Shown piece after piece: positions 1 through 12,105 of a stretch of DNA of 64,000 bases. Position 1 is the stretch's first letter; every line of letters starts with the position of its first letter. The position numbers and the translations under genes are program-made. Under the pieces are notes generated by a model. That model did no database searches, had not been told where the DNA came from, and saw only the letters and a list, made by a program, of their open reading frames with translations. The DNA comes from Candolleomyces eurysporus (lineage: Eukaryota; Basidiomycota; Agaricomycetes; Agaricales; Psathyrellaceae): positions 1-64,000 of the forward strand of contig JANBPK010000816.1 of NCBI GenBank assembly GCA_027579435.1. The letters are read 5' to 3'.

Positions 1-138
1 TGACATATGCGCAGTTGCAGCGATGCTTCTTCGTATATTCTTATCACGCTTCTGAGCTGCGCAACGAGTCATTTCTCTACGGTTTTAAATAGGAGTCTGC
101 TGACTTCAATCAATCCATTGCAAGTCGCCTTCCAAGCC

Positions 139-962
139 ATGATTACATTGTACGACTTCCCCACTAGCCTTCCAGGAAAATCCATTTCACCATACGCATG
201 GAGAGTGAGGTATGCCAAACACATTGCTGCCAGTGGCTTCCCTATCTCGTGCTGAATTTCACTCCCAGATTGGCTTTGAACCTGAAAGGGATCGAGCACC
301 AAACCGAGTGGATCCCATCCTGCGATCTTGAGAAACGACTCAGAGAGCTCGACATCCCACCCAGCGAGATCAAACCAGATGGGACGCCTGCATACACCGT
401 CCCAGCGATCTACGACTCCTCCACGAACGCGCGAATTTCAGATTCGTTGAAGATTATCAAATATTTAGACGAAACCTATCCAGACACTCCCAAGCTCCTG
501 CCCCCTGGCACGGAAGTGCTCACGTCGGCCTTTATCTGGGCTGTTGGGCGAAATATGAGATTTATATGGCCATCTACCGTGGTCAAAATCATCCCCAGCA
601 TAGATGAGAAGAGCTCGCTGAAATATCAGGGCATATTCGAGTCCAATGTGAAAATGAACATAGAAGAATTCAAGCAGAACACGGTGATGAAGGATAAATT
701 GTGGAAGGATGCGGAGGAGGGGTACAGCACTATTAACGACTGGCGGAAAGCGGCTTCGAAAAGCCCTGAGAACCAGCCTGTTGGGCCTTGGATCACTGGG
801 AAAGACATTAAACTTCCGGATATTGTCTTGGCTGCCAATTTGGCGTGGCCTGTGGCAGTTTTTGGAGAGGATAGCGAGGAGTGGAAGAAGATTGGGGGTT
901 GGAACGACGGAAGATGGAGAGAATACTGGGGCCTTATCAAGCAGTATGCCACAGTCCATTAG
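139..962 (+). CDS. Glutathione S-transferase-like protein (etherase-related class), copy 1
   Basis: Spliced CDS join(139..209,269..962), 254 aa. The 59-nt intron is GT..AG and splits an Arg codon (AG|A). Residues 1-90 look like a thioredoxin-fold GST N-domain: an N-terminal ITLYDF strand, an SPYAWRVR segment, a VPAI cis-Pro motif and an ISDSLKI stretch matching the Ser/Asp glutathione-binding site. The rest is a helical C-domain ending in a conserved WNDGRW motif. The family (fungal FuA/LigE-like GSTs) conjugates or deglutathionylates aromatic compounds in the cytosol; the substrate here is unknown. The start is chosen because all four paralogues in the window begin with the same MITLYDF. The next gene is a tandem paralogue with matching flanks. 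The class is inferred by eye; an active-site Ser or Cys cannot be assigned with certainty. Confidence 0.88.
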
Positions 963-1261
963 ACAGTGACGCTTCTCCTCAATGCTTTCTGAAATCCCAG
1001 CCGCTGTGGAGTCCATAGTGTGTAACATGAATCCTATTTGTGTATAAAAGGTGCAAAGATAGCATATCACTCGTCCCAAAAGCCAGCCCGATCTTCAGTA
1101 GAATTTGAGCTTGAAAAGGGAACCAATCCCGTCTATGATCTGGACTACGGCAGATGACGCTTGCTTTTACATCACACTTCTGAATTCCGCCATGAGTCAT
1201 CTTTCTACGATTTTAGCAGGAGCCACTGGCTTTCAATCCCTTGCAAGCCATCTTCTAAGCC

Positions 1262-2113
1262 ATGATTACATTGTACGATTTCCCCACTAGCCTTCCAGGA
1301 AAGTCCGTCTCACCCTATGCATGGAGAGTGAGGTGCGTAAATCACATTTCTCTAGTGGCGTATATTTCCTGAGCTCAATTTGCGCCTACATGTATGGCCC
1401 CGATATCAACTCGCAGATTGGCACTCAACCTGAAAGGGATCGAGCACCAAACTGAGTGGATCCAATACTGTGACATCGAGAAACGATTCAAAGAGCTCGA
1501 CATCCCACCTAGCGAGATCAGATCAGACGGAACGCCGGCGTATACGATTCCAGCGATCTACGACTCCTCTACAAATGCGCGAATTTCAGATTCGTTGAAG
1601 ATCATCGAACATCTCGATGAAGCCTATCCACACACGCCCAAGCTCCTCGCTCCCGGCACGGAAGTCCTTACGGCAGCCTTTACCTGGGCGGTCCGACAGA
1701 GGATGAGGAGGCCGACATGGCCATTAGTAGTACCCGCTACCGTCACCTCAGGCCTGGATGGGCCCAGCGCTACGAAATACCGGGGGAATTTCGAGTCCTG
1801 GGCAAAGATGAGCTTGGAGGAGTTCAAGCAGAACGCGGCGCTAATCGATAAAGCATGGAAGGATGCCGAGGAGGGGTATAGTACTGTTAACGACTGGTTG
1901 AAAGCGGCTTCGAAAANCCCGAACCAGGTTGTTGGGCCGTGGCTTACTGGGAAAGATGTCAGGCTTGCGGATATCGTCTTGGCTGCCGATTTGGCGTGGC
2001 CTGTGGCGGTGTTCGGAGAGGATAGCGAGGAGTGGAAGAAGATTGGAAGTTGGAACGACGGAAGGTGGAGGGANTACTGGGGGCTNTTCAAACAATACGC
2101 CACAGTCCATTAA
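1262..2113 (+). CDS. Glutathione S-transferase-like protein, tandem copy 2
   Basis: Spliced CDS join(1262..1332,1417..2113), 255 aa. Exon 1 is 71 nt, exactly as in copy 1, and the 84-nt intron sits at the same codon and phase. The protein closely follows copy 1 along its whole length, with the VPAI-type cis-Pro loop (here IPAI), the ISDSLKI glutathione-site motif and the C-terminal WNDGRW motif. Three Ns (near 1917, 2073 and 2086) fall inside codons without breaking the frame, so they look like substitution-type ambiguities. Upstream sequence from about 1155 and downstream sequence to about 2215 resemble the flanks of copy 1, so the duplication unit included promoter and 3' region. Function as for copy 1: probable small-molecule glutathione transferase. 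Confidence 0.87.
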
Positions 2114-2985
2114 ACAGGAATGCTTCTTCCAAATGCTTTCTGGAACGCCCGCAGCGGCTGCAGAGTCCACGTTGTACATAAATCCTAATTNAGTATACAT
2201 ACAAGCAGGCATGCACACCNCTTGGTGCCTGCGCGATCTTCCNTTGAATGTGAGCTGGGAANTGGAATATTTATTCGGCGTGTGGTNNGNGNTGTCGTGA
2301 GGATGTTGCCACCATCTATAGCTTGACATTAAATGCCTGCTCAACCCGTCGTCGGTCAGTGTCAATGAAACATTCTCCCCGAAGGCGGATGACGGGGTCA
2401 AAGAAACTTAAACGTCAGGNCTACACCCGTCCTCCGGTCATAGCACTTAACCTCAACAGNTCGCAAAGTCCCTTGGAAAGCAAGCGGATGAATATCTCTT
2501 GGNTCGCAGCAGAAAGGCTTCCTGTCTTCNTGTTGCCAGTCACCTGCGAGTTAGGTTCANAAGGGCAGCAACACGAGGCGNCATGCCGGCAACACGGTCC
2601 TGTCAATGAGGANNCGTGCTGGCGTTTACATACNGCAAATACAAGAACGGAAAATACAAGAACAAATTGAATCTGACGTAGGTATTAAAATGTTGGNTTG
2701 GACGGGAACAATGGGAATGAGACCGTAAGCAAGCAAAAGGTTGATGGACTGAAAGTCCGTAGCGTTAAGAATACAATTGTTCTCAAGTGAGATGATAGGC
2801 TGAACGAAACNTTCTGATGAGGTGAAAAGATNTTTTCTGTAGATGTGGGTGATATTGATACGTAGACATCAGCTCGCTTTCAAATCATATAAAAGATTGG
2901 AGGACAACAGTCGCCGAATGCGTTGGTGTGTNTATAAATCGTGCCCGAGGCCGAGGTCCACATGTCAGAAAATGGCCTTATGAGG
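2114..2985. other. Gene-free stretch rich in ambiguous bases
   Basis: No convincing coding frame. The first 100 nt resemble the 3' flank of the upstream GST copy. From 2190 to 2940 the sequence contains many isolated Ns, so a degenerate element cannot be excluded. Confidence 0.5.
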
Positions 2986-3627
2986 TTAGGACGATGCAAT
3001 CTCGGGTCCACGGCGCTAAAGATGGAAAGATATTTCAGCCACGAAGAAAAGAAAAACACNAAGAGAAGAGCGTGTGGGAAGGGATGGGGGTGATAAGGCT
3101 CAGGAAACGAAGGAAAGGGTCATACTCACCATACGTGGATTAGCAGGTTTTGCTGGCGATCCNTCGCTCACAGAAGAGTCGATGGCTTCATCTTTAGCCA
3201 CCATGATACACGTCTCTGGGCTTGAATCGGTTCGGACGATGAAACTGACGATCTTGAGGCTGTCATCGAAATCGATGGCACAGGTGAANTCTTCAGTCCA
3301 TCGTCGACCGCTGCGCCGCCACATCCAGGTTATGCTGGCCCCGACAGAAACGCTGCGCGATTGGGCTTCTACTCGCGGTGGACCGTGGATTTGCATGTGT
3401 ACCCGAACCCAGTGGGTAGCGAGGATGTCGAAGTAGGATCGGACGGCGTTCAAACCAGTTAACCTCGACGTGTGGGGATAAGGGGAGCATGCTGGTGCAT
3501 GCTGAATGACGACTGGATTTGTCGTCGAGAAGAAAGGGAGCAGACGACATGAAGAAAGGTTCGCACAGAGAGCTTCGAGGAACGCATCGGTGGTTGCGCA
3601 AAGCTCTTCAGATAACGANGTAGCCAT
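2986..3627 (-). CDS. Small SnoaL/NTF2-like protein
   Basis: Spliced CDS complement(join(2986..3015,3130..3627)), 175 aa. Exon 1 begins at an ATG at 3627 and runs to a GTGAGT donor. The 114-nt intron ends in TTTAG and the short second exon stops after nine codons. The order of elements (an N-terminal helix, a hydrophobic helix around SYFDILATHW, then beta strands with SVSVGASITW and IVSFIVRTD) fits the cone-shaped NTF2/SnoaL-like fold used by many small enzymes and binding proteins. That assignment is by pattern only; no catalytic residues can be named. Three Ns occur within exon 1 without shifting the frame. It lies convergent to the GST pair. Confidence 0.6.
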
Positions 3628-4373
3628 AGGGAATTTCCTAGACAACCGGGGACGACAGAAATGCTGTTGCGGAAGGCGCACACATGGCCTTTAAATACCG
3701 GTTCAGGCCTCGGGCAGAAGAAAACACAATCACACCGAGGATCCTGGATTAGATGNCTGGGCGGCCATGTCACTGGTCATCCCTGGCCGACATATGTGAA
3801 AGCCACCAAAAGCCGAGANATGGGATAAAGNTCCCTTGATCCTGGATCTTTCTACGAACCCAGCAAAGNAGAAGGCTCAAGCANCTNGATNCCANGGCAT
3901 TTGGGCCGCCCGAAGTAGGCCAACCGTGGTCTATCTGGAAANATCGCCCGTCGAGTCATCGACGAGGCCCGTATGTACGTGAGAACTGGGGATCACCCAG
4001 GCAGCCACTGAGCCTGCCTTGTACTTTCTGGAATTCGAAGATGAGCGTAAGAGGAAGAGAAGGGCTCGTCGCTTTGGGCAGGAAACAGGCCTAAATGTCG
4101 CTCGATTTGCGTCAAATCCTTCCATAAAAGGACATTCGCCGAGAATGGCCACCTTTTCCTGCAGGATCCAGGGTTACCATTTTCTCAACGTTGTCCTCGA
4201 CGCCAACACCCCCTTCGTCGCTGTGGTCGACGACGGCCACCCTTTCATGACCTGCTCTTGCTCTTGACTTCTGCTCTTTTCCAATCCTTTACGATTTCGC
4301 TCGCTTTCATCCAGGCACCCAAGCCTAATCTGGCTCAAGATACGACCCTGACCCCGAACATCATCATCGCTAG
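3628..4373. other. Intergenic region between divergent genes
   Basis: About 750 bp between two divergent genes (minus strand at 3627, plus strand at 4374). Presumably it carries both promoters. Several Ns lie between 3750 and 3960. No long frame with an ATG start convinces. Confidence 0.5.
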
Positions 4374-7300
4374 ATGCCCCCACGACCAGCGGTGAAGGGG
4401 AAGGAAGGTCGACCGGTCTCTGCTATATACCTAGGAAGTGCAAATAAGCAGACAAGCGGCAGCAACAGTGGAAACGGAGTATCCCCAACCCAACCCCAAG
4501 CCTCGTCGTCATCGCCCCACCCCGCTAACGGGGCCCCAGTCAATCTCCCCGACCTTCCAGACCTTCCGGAGCCCCCAAGTCCAAGNTCAAGCGCAGGGTC
4601 AGGGCAATCGGGACTGCCCTCGCCCCCTGCAACCAATTCGACCGGAAGTGGAAGCACTGGCGATCCCGGGAGTGTCGCTCGNCGCCAGAGACCGCTATCG
4701 TTTGCCAGTGAGAGCAGCGCCAGTACGAGCAGCAGCAGCCACAAAACCATGTCCGCGCTCCAGAACCGCAACTCTGTTCCAGGTGGAAGCAGGAGCAGCA
4801 GCCGACTCGCCGATGCCCATGATCCGGACGATGAAGACGACGACGANGACCTGGACAACGATGGCGAGCACACCGCCAGGCTCAACCGACTCCACCACGT
4901 CAAGAGTTCAAGTGAAAACGCTCGAGCGGTTCAGCGTGCCATGAGTCTCACGCAGCGGAACAAACTGGTGCGTCAGTCTGTCTCAGTATTTCTGCATCCT
5001 TCTGACCATGTCCTTCCTCCTCGAATTGCTTTTCGCCCCGTTGTCGCCCCAAAAGGCCATCGACAAGCTCACCAGACTAGGCTCGCCGTCGCCGCGCTCG
5101 AGGTCCCCATCCCATGCATCCACGACGTCGTCCTCGCGGCTGCGACAAGTGAGAACGGTCTCACAGCCCGCCGTCCCAGATACAGGGCTTTCAGGCTCAG
5201 AAACGGAGCGAGAAGAGAGCACATCCTTTCACACACATTCGACACATTCACAATCATCATCATCGCATGCATCCTCTTCACGACGCCCTGTAACGCCAAC
5301 CTCTCATGCCGCCAAATCCAACATATCAAGCCCTCCTGCTCGCCTTCGCCATATATCAGCTCCTGGATCTCCCAATCACGCCCGCCTTTTGACCGCTGCG
5401 TCTGGGAGCTCCAACTTGAGTAATAGCCCGACAAGCAGGCGGCGGAAGCGGGCCTCTATGGCAACTATGACCTCAATAACGCAAACTTACGAAGATGAAG
5501 AAGACGAGCCTATTAACGATAACCAGTATGGCGCTGGGCGGGATCGCTTGCGCAACGATACCATTCGTGATATCACCCAAAGTGCCTTGGCCGCGGTCGC
5601 CTCGTCGAGGCGGAGTCCTCTTGGCACACGTAGAAGGGCGGCTTTACCTCGCGAATTCAGAGAGGACCTCTCAAACAACACCAATACCCCGGATACTGCG
5701 TCTGTGACGAGCGATGCGCGAACGAGACGCAGTGAAGATTTCGATTCACGCCCCAATAGAGTATGTATATTAGACTCGCCAATACCTTTTCCTCACTGAT
5801 GATCCCTTCCAGCTCTCCATTGAACCTATGACACCCTATCGGAACGGTGGAGTTGGCCGTTCCGCCACCGTAGCGGTGCGACGGAGCGGTGGCCCCTCAC
5901 GTTTGGGTTTTGCGGGTGAAGACCNTCACGGAGCTGTCAGCCCAGAACATTCCCCAACAGACGCCACCCAACGAGAAAGGAGGCAGACCTTGCGAGGTGG
6001 CAGTGCTGAGAGCGCTCTGAGGAGCCCTGGTAGAACCCTTTTGGGAGAGGGCTTACGGGCAGCTGGTTTAACCAGGAGGGACGATCAAAGAGCCGACAGA
6101 GGAGACCTTGGTCCCAAATCAGCCGACCTCTTCCGCGATAGGCGAGTGGAATTCCCTGTCGAGGAGGATAGTCATTTCCGGCGGAGGACTGTGACCTACG
6201 GTCGGGCTGCGACCGCTATGGGCGATTATCGACTCCGCCATGAAGCCGACGAATTAGGAGGACGTGAAGCCCGGATACGCACCCATCGCAGTACCTACTC
6301 CCTCGCTCAGGACGGCGATCCCTCTGTTGTCCGGCAAAGCCGAGAACTGTCACTTAATCGTCCAGAACGCGATCAACTACCTCCTCTCAAAGCACCCATA
6401 CCGCATTCAACAGCACTCCCGGCCGCCAAGGCCATCCCCCAACACCTACAGGAGCGTTACTTGACAGCCAGTCCCATTGGAGTCAACCGACAATCTACTC
6501 CTGCTCCCGGCTCGGCTGAACACAGCCGACTAATGTTTGAAAGTATGGCGCTCTTCGAATCGACCGTCGCCAAGCTTCCCCCTGGAGTCACTGGAGTGTC
6601 GTCGCTTGGCAGTCTTCCATCCGGTTCAACCCTCGTGAGAAACGCCCAAGTTCTTGCGGGTGCCGCGGAACGAGTCAACGAGCTCATGCGGGCAGGCACG
6701 ACACGAGCGTTGGAAGAGCAAATCAACGCGGAGGTCGAAGGCACCGATTCGGCGTCGGCTCAGGAAATGTTGGAAGTTTGGAGGCAGGTCGGGGGAGAGT
6801 ACCGAGAGGGACTTCGGGCGTCAGATGAGCTTGTTCGAGCACTTACCAGTTTCTTGATGGACACGGGCTCCATACTGCGGAAATTGGCCTCAGCACCTGC
6901 CATTAGTGAAATCGGATCGCCTGCTGTTCATGCGAGGAGTATCAGCTTGGACGAGGAGGCCCATAGGTCGCAGCCGAAGTTGGGCGATGGTTCTGATGGT
7001 GGAAGTGGTCGCGAGTCGAGAAGCGGCTGGGAAACTAGCGTGCGCGAAAGGGAGCGGGAGGAGACCTTGAAGAAGCTGGCTGGTGTCAGTAGTGGACGAG
7101 AGAGCTCGCTTTCGTTAGCCAGGGCGCCTCCTGCGCTGACGGCCTTACGGGATCGGGAAAGGCTAGGCTTTGAAACTCCTTCTCCAGCATCTAGCTCAAG
7201 ACCTTTGCCATCCATTGGATCAGGCAATCCAGTTCGCCGTTTGTTCACTCCTCGGGAACCGTTGAGACCATTAGACGCAGAAGACCAACGTTCCAACGAT

Positions 7301-8086
7301 CCCCAGCCTTCCACCCTGCAGCCTTCCGATTCCCAGAGAACCTTGCAGGCCGAACCGGTTGAGCCCTCCCCGACACCCTATTCCCGGACAATCGGTCGCG
7401 ACAGAAGTCGGACATTACCTCCAATACCGCAGCCCCCTTCCGAGCCGGCACGGCGCACTCCCGTTAACACCAGATCATCAGTAGCGAGGGTGGACAGCAG
7501 ACCTGATTCGGTTCGAGACCGTACCCATGAACGCCGGAAACCTTCGGTAGCTTCCGTAGCGACGGTTCGGGGTAGCGGGCCTACTTTTACTTCCCTGACG
7601 ACGCCGAGCTCGGCGACTGCAGTTATCACCCACCATACTGTCTCAAGCTCGCCAGAGGTAGCTCGGTCGAATTCCGATAGGTCTGTTCGGTCGACTGTCA
7701 CATTCTCTCAGCCAAGTTCGGCATCATCTGCTGCACTATCAGATATTCAACAGCAGGCCATTGACGATGAACGGAGGCGAGGAGGCGATCAGCAGCAGCA
7801 GGAGACGCCATCATCATCTTCCAATGTCTTCAAGACTCCGGCCAGGCCAACTGCTTCGTCCTTGGCGAGGGTGAAGTCCGTGTCGGAAGGTGTTCAACGC
7901 AGGACTATTGGTACTCGAACACCGAGAGCGTCGCTTGATGGGGAGGCTTCAGGTGCAGTTGATAGCCCTTCGGTGACTAAAACCTCGACCGCTCATGCAG
8001 CTGATAGGAGTGCGGTATTGACTGCCCTCCCTGGTGTGAGGAGGGAGAAGAGAAGGACCGTGACCGATATTTTCCCGCAACAGTGA
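4374..8086 (+). CDS. Large Ser/Arg-rich, mostly disordered protein of unknown function
   Basis: Spliced CDS join(4374..4967,5056..5760,5813..8086), 1190 aa. The introns are 88 and 52 nt, both in phase 0 with GT..AG ends. Most of the protein is low complexity: Ser/Pro/Gly stretches, an acidic DDEDDD patch near residue 160 and many RS and SP dipeptides that could be phosphorylation sites. Two parts look ordered. One is a short basic segment around residues 190-210 (MSLTQRNKLAIDKL across the first junction). The other is a helical region at about residues 670-795 (from LMFESMALFE to ILRKLAS) that could form a coiled coil. I do not recognise the family; the layout resembles cytoskeletal or polarity scaffold proteins, but that is a guess. 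Several Ns preserve the frame. Confidence 0.75.
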
Positions 8087-9514
8087 TTATTTCTTTTATT
8101 TTCAGCTAGATTTTGGGCTCTTGTTTGGTGCGTTCCATCATCGTCTATTGCCGCGCTTGGACTAGAGCTAACAGGTTCGCTTTAGACTCTTTGACTTCTT
8201 TCTTGGCCCTAGTGTGTTACGTACCTCAAAANTTTTTTCTTGTGTCCATTGTTGTTTCTCTTTTCTCTCTCCTCTTGTGGTTTCCTCGGTCGAGATTCTT
8301 TTAACTTATTGTTCCGGTGTACTACCTCTGTTTCCCTTTTTTGTGTCTTCTTGGACANTTTGTGACATAGTTTTGGAACCCTTGCTACTGTTGCGGTTTC
8401 TTTTCGTCGAGAAAAGCAGGGTTACCGTCGTCCATAGCATAGGTTCCTGTTCGGTCCACTTCCTCGTTCTCTTTCGCACCCCGCCTCAATCCCTATCCAC
8501 CGTCTTCGCCCGCACCTTTACTTCCAGCCTCATTTTCGCCATTTTCATCACCACATTCACGAGTGCACCTATACCCGCCGCGTGTATTATGGTTATGTTC
8601 GTCATGAAAACGCACGAGCTGAAGCTCTGCGCACGATTTTCATAATTCATTCCGCCCGTACCGTCTCCCTCCCATCAGAATCATTTGTATTTTGTCACGC
8701 AAAACATGTTTCTCTTCCTCTCGCTACCTACCTACGCATTGGCCCCCCTCGTACCTTACTGTACGGTACTACTTAATTTACTTTATGCACGAGTGAGTTT
8801 GGCCTCAAAGGGAGTATGATGATGTTTTTCGTGGTCTTTCAAGGATCTTATCTTATCGGACGGCAGGCAACGTCATGGTGTCCTCAAGCTGCATATGCTC
8901 TCTCTCGCTTGCACATTGAGGCAGCTTGATTTCTGACAGAACATCTTCTGCCATACATAGGCATTCGACCTTTTCATCTAGCAGTCACCGCTGTCTCCGT
9001 GCATCGTGTTGCCGGAGCTGGAAGACAGGATGCGCAGGTGACTCGGTTAGCGTTCGCCTTGAGGTCGATGCATTCGGTCCGAGTAAGTCTACTTGCTATT
9101 TTCCCCCCGAAGTGCCGCGATTCGGCTCAAATTTGAGTGCCTTACTTTTCGGCCTGTGGGATAACCCAGGTAGCTCATAGCGCTTAACGAGTACCTCGCC
9201 CAGTGCTTCTGGAAGTTGGAAGCCTCGTTGAGGGTCACGATCCTCGAGACGTCAGAGCTTGCGATCGCCTTGCGGCAAAAATGATCTATGATTCGTTCAC
9301 AATGAGCTCGAGGGCAGATATCCTCCCCGACTCCACGTGTCTGCTTCATGACCGGCGATATCTGTCACATCTTGAAGTTTTCACGGCTGCGATGATATCG
9401 TGTCAGCGGGGTGGGGTTTCTTGAAAACTCGCTCGCTAACTACTCGGTGGGGTGGACCCTTACTGCTACCCTCCCCCGCTTCGTCTCCCACTGTCCTGAG
9501 TTACTAATTGGACG
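8087..9514. other. Intergenic region, T/C-rich
   Basis: Pyrimidine-rich sequence after the Ser/Arg-rich gene (about 8090-8560), then mixed sequence up to the BTB gene. Short frames occur but none is supported. It probably holds the 3' UTR of the upstream gene and the promoter of the next. Confidence 0.5.
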
Positions 9515-10923
9515 ATGGTTCAGCTATACATCTTGAACCCCGTTCAGAAGCTGCGGCTTTTGGCGCGGATGTGGTTTCGCGGGTCGAAGCCTTCCTTGTT
9601 GGATGTCGATGCGTCGCCATTGGCGAGCGTCCAGGAGCCTAGCCTGAACGCGCCCGAGTCGGCAAGGATTAGCCAAGAGGGATCATATCGTCGACCCGCG
9701 AAGCTTCCCGCTCAGGCTCAAGTCTTCTTGCCGTCGAATCAACATGTTACACCCCGCCACGATCCGGATTACTACCCGTCGGATGCTGAAGGGAGGTTCT
9801 GCACTTTTCTTGTAGAAAACACTTTGTTTCGAGTACGTACTTGAGTCGCTCTTTTGATTGAATCTGGTCTTAGCGTTTGACAATTTTTCACAGGTACACA
9901 GATGCTATTTACTGCGGGAATCCTCCGTGTTTGCCGATATGTTTAGTCTGCCACAACCCCAAGATCGGCTGGATGGAACCTCGGATGCAACTGCAATTCG
10001 ACTATCCGACACTGCAGACCAATTTCGAGATCTCCTTTGGGCTTTGTACTCTCCGTGAGTCCTTCGATATGATATTTTGGTCACGTTCGGCGCGACCTGA
10101 CGCATCGAACGATAGACCCAGTCGCCTTTGCCTCTACACCAGATCCAACCAGGGGGAGCTGTCTCTAGAGAGACTCTTGAATATTGCAGAAATATCTATC
10201 AAATACTGCATCACATCCTACGAGGACTGGGCGACGGAACGGCTATACCAGCTAGCTCAAGAACCCGCGTCCTTTCTACGCAGCGCCCCCGCAACGAAAT
10301 GCGCACGTGTGCTGAATGTTGCAGTACTATCCGACCACAAGAAACTCCAGAAAGTCGTGGAGAAACGTTTGATCTCTAGGATCTTGTGGTCGAATATGGA
10401 CTCTGTTGCCCCGATCCTGCAAGTCGCAGAGCATCATGATCTTAGAAGACTCAAGGGTGCAGCGTATTACAGGGAGCTCATCTCTCTGGACGCCGTCCGG
10501 TCCTCCGAAGATCCTCGACAAACCCCTCCGGATTGTCCCCGCAATTATCCGAGTTTCTCGTCCATATCCAACCCAGCTCAAAGGAAGGCGATGTGCGGTG
10601 CGCATCTCGCTCTCTCGACGGTGTGCCAGGAGCTCCCAGGGAACATTCCTAAGTTCGATGCCAGGTTGTGCCCCCTGCACGACCAATGTCTCGAGGAATG
10701 GTCGAAGGCATGGAGAGACGCTGCCCTTGAAGTCGAAGAGGAATATCGGGGTTCGACGGCGGACGTCCTGGGTAGGCTTAGAGCCACTATGGTTCTACTT
10801 CGAAAGAGCCTTCCCGAGTTGAATGGGATGAGCGTATCGTGCACGTTGGCCGCTTTGGAAGCAATTGATGCGATGCGGGATGGGATGGTCGATGAGCTTG
10901 CGGACTATTTCCGTGTCGACTGA
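9515..10923 (+). CDS. BTB/POZ domain protein
   Basis: Spliced CDS join(9515..9832,9894..10054,10116..10923), 428 aa. Introns are 61 nt each, and frame and phase agree at both junctions. The BTB fold begins near residue 90, where the sequence reads as a strand followed by ENTLFR, then VHRCYLLRESSVFADMF across the first junction. It continues through the FRDLLWALYSP helix into a BACK-like helical part (LERLLNIAEISIKYC). Such proteins are strongly expanded in agaricomycetes and usually act in protein-protein contacts, sometimes as Cul3 adaptors; no partner can be named here. The C-terminal half carries several Cys and His residues (CGAHL, LCPLHDQC). This gene and the next are on the same strand, about 400 bp apart. 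Confidence 0.85.
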
Positions 10924-11320
10924 GTTAAGTATAGACGGGGAGGACAAGGACTCCCTTCGTTTGATAACGGGGCCCAGGATACGATTACTATTATTATGTC
11001 GATATTTATATCTTCGGAGGCGATGCATTTATTCGTGTATAGACCTGTATATATAGATAACTGTAGTTCTAGAGCAATAAATAGCAACAAAAGACAATGC
11101 AATGCCGGACNAAAAATAGCGCCGCAGTCAGTATGATGAATGCCGAGCCAAGAATAGTGTCTCCGATGACATACATCGAGGAGTTCCAGGTCAGGATTGT
11201 CTAAGACGGTTAAAAACTAGGGGACTCCAGCAGTCCAAAATAAATTGCGGTCTGATTCGTGATAGCACCCCATCGTCCTTTCGCATTCCCCCACACTCCA
11301 AGAAACCAGTTGGCTTCATC
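10924..11320. other. Intergenic region, AT-rich first half
   Basis: A 397-bp gap. The part at 10975-11100 is AT-rich and suits a 3' UTR. No gene seen. Confidence 0.5.
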
Positions 11321-11957
11321 ATGTCGTCTGAATCGCCGTCTACATCGACCACTGTCAATGCTGCTCAGCCTGAAGCAGCCACCGCAATGAGTGAGTAGCC
11401 ACAATCCTTCTACTGTCGTTGGGGCGAGAACGCTGATAAACCTTCAGAGGTTATGAAACCGAGTGACACAGGGGCGAGCAAGCAAGTCGCTCATGAAGAA
11501 CATGGGCATAGGCGTCACGCCGCGTCCAGGATTCGGGGTGGAGGTGCAGCCAAGGTACGTGCTTCGGGGCAGCCTAATCCATCAGGCCTGTATTCAGGCA
11601 AGCCACTCTGGCCGCGAATATAGGACTGCTTCATCGGTCTCTTCGCATGCTTTGTGTGTTGTGGTGCGTATTTTCGTCCCGTTCATGCAATGATAGTGGG
11701 ATGGATTCTGACGATCGTATTTTCGCTCCCACAGAATGCTGCGAGGTGAGTTGATGGTCCGATTGTGCTAGCCACTTGGAGACCGCGGTTTGATAACGGG
11801 GTGACCGGCGACCTGACTGACGCTTTCCTTAAAATAGGGCTGTTGCGAGTGCATCGCCGATATAATTTGTGAGTTTCTAATATTGGAATCGGGAACGAAC
11901 GATGGAGCTCATGGACGGATAGGCTGCCCCTGCGAGATGTGCTGTGGCGACATGTAA
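11321..11957 (+). CDS. Small cysteine-rich CYSTM-like membrane protein
   Basis: Six exons: join(11321..11390,11448..11554,11624..11663,11735..11745,11838..11868,11923..11957), 97 aa. Every junction is GT..AG and the phases agree throughout; exon 4 is only 11 nt. The N-terminus is Ser/Thr/Ala-rich, then comes a His/Arg-rich stretch and an RIRGGGAAK motif. The last 38 residues hold 14 cysteines around a hydrophobic core (GLFACFVCC, then CIADIICC). This matches the cysteine-rich tail-anchor pattern called CYSTM, small proteins linked to stress responses and metal or redox handling at membranes. Family membership is inferred from pattern. It converges with the dioxygenase gene on the other strand, 148 bp away. 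Confidence 0.78.
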
Positions 11958-12105
11958 TCCACTTTCGACCCATCGAATCGAAATTCTGAAAGGGAACGCG
12001 GATTGCTGAGTATATTTTCTTGGAAAGAAGTGGGCATACCCGAATGCAATTGTATTGTATTTTTGTTACGCTCAACTGTTACTCGGAGTCCCTCGCATGT
12101 AACGA

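Noticed and set aside
465..1079. Long minus-strand frame opposite GST copy 1
   Set aside because: It is antisense to a well-supported spliced gene, has no domain resemblance, and recurs opposite copy 2, as expected of a shadow frame.
11463..11693. 76-residue plus frame in the CYSTM-like gene
   Set aside because: It starts at GTG and conflicts with the splice phases of the Cys-rich exons.
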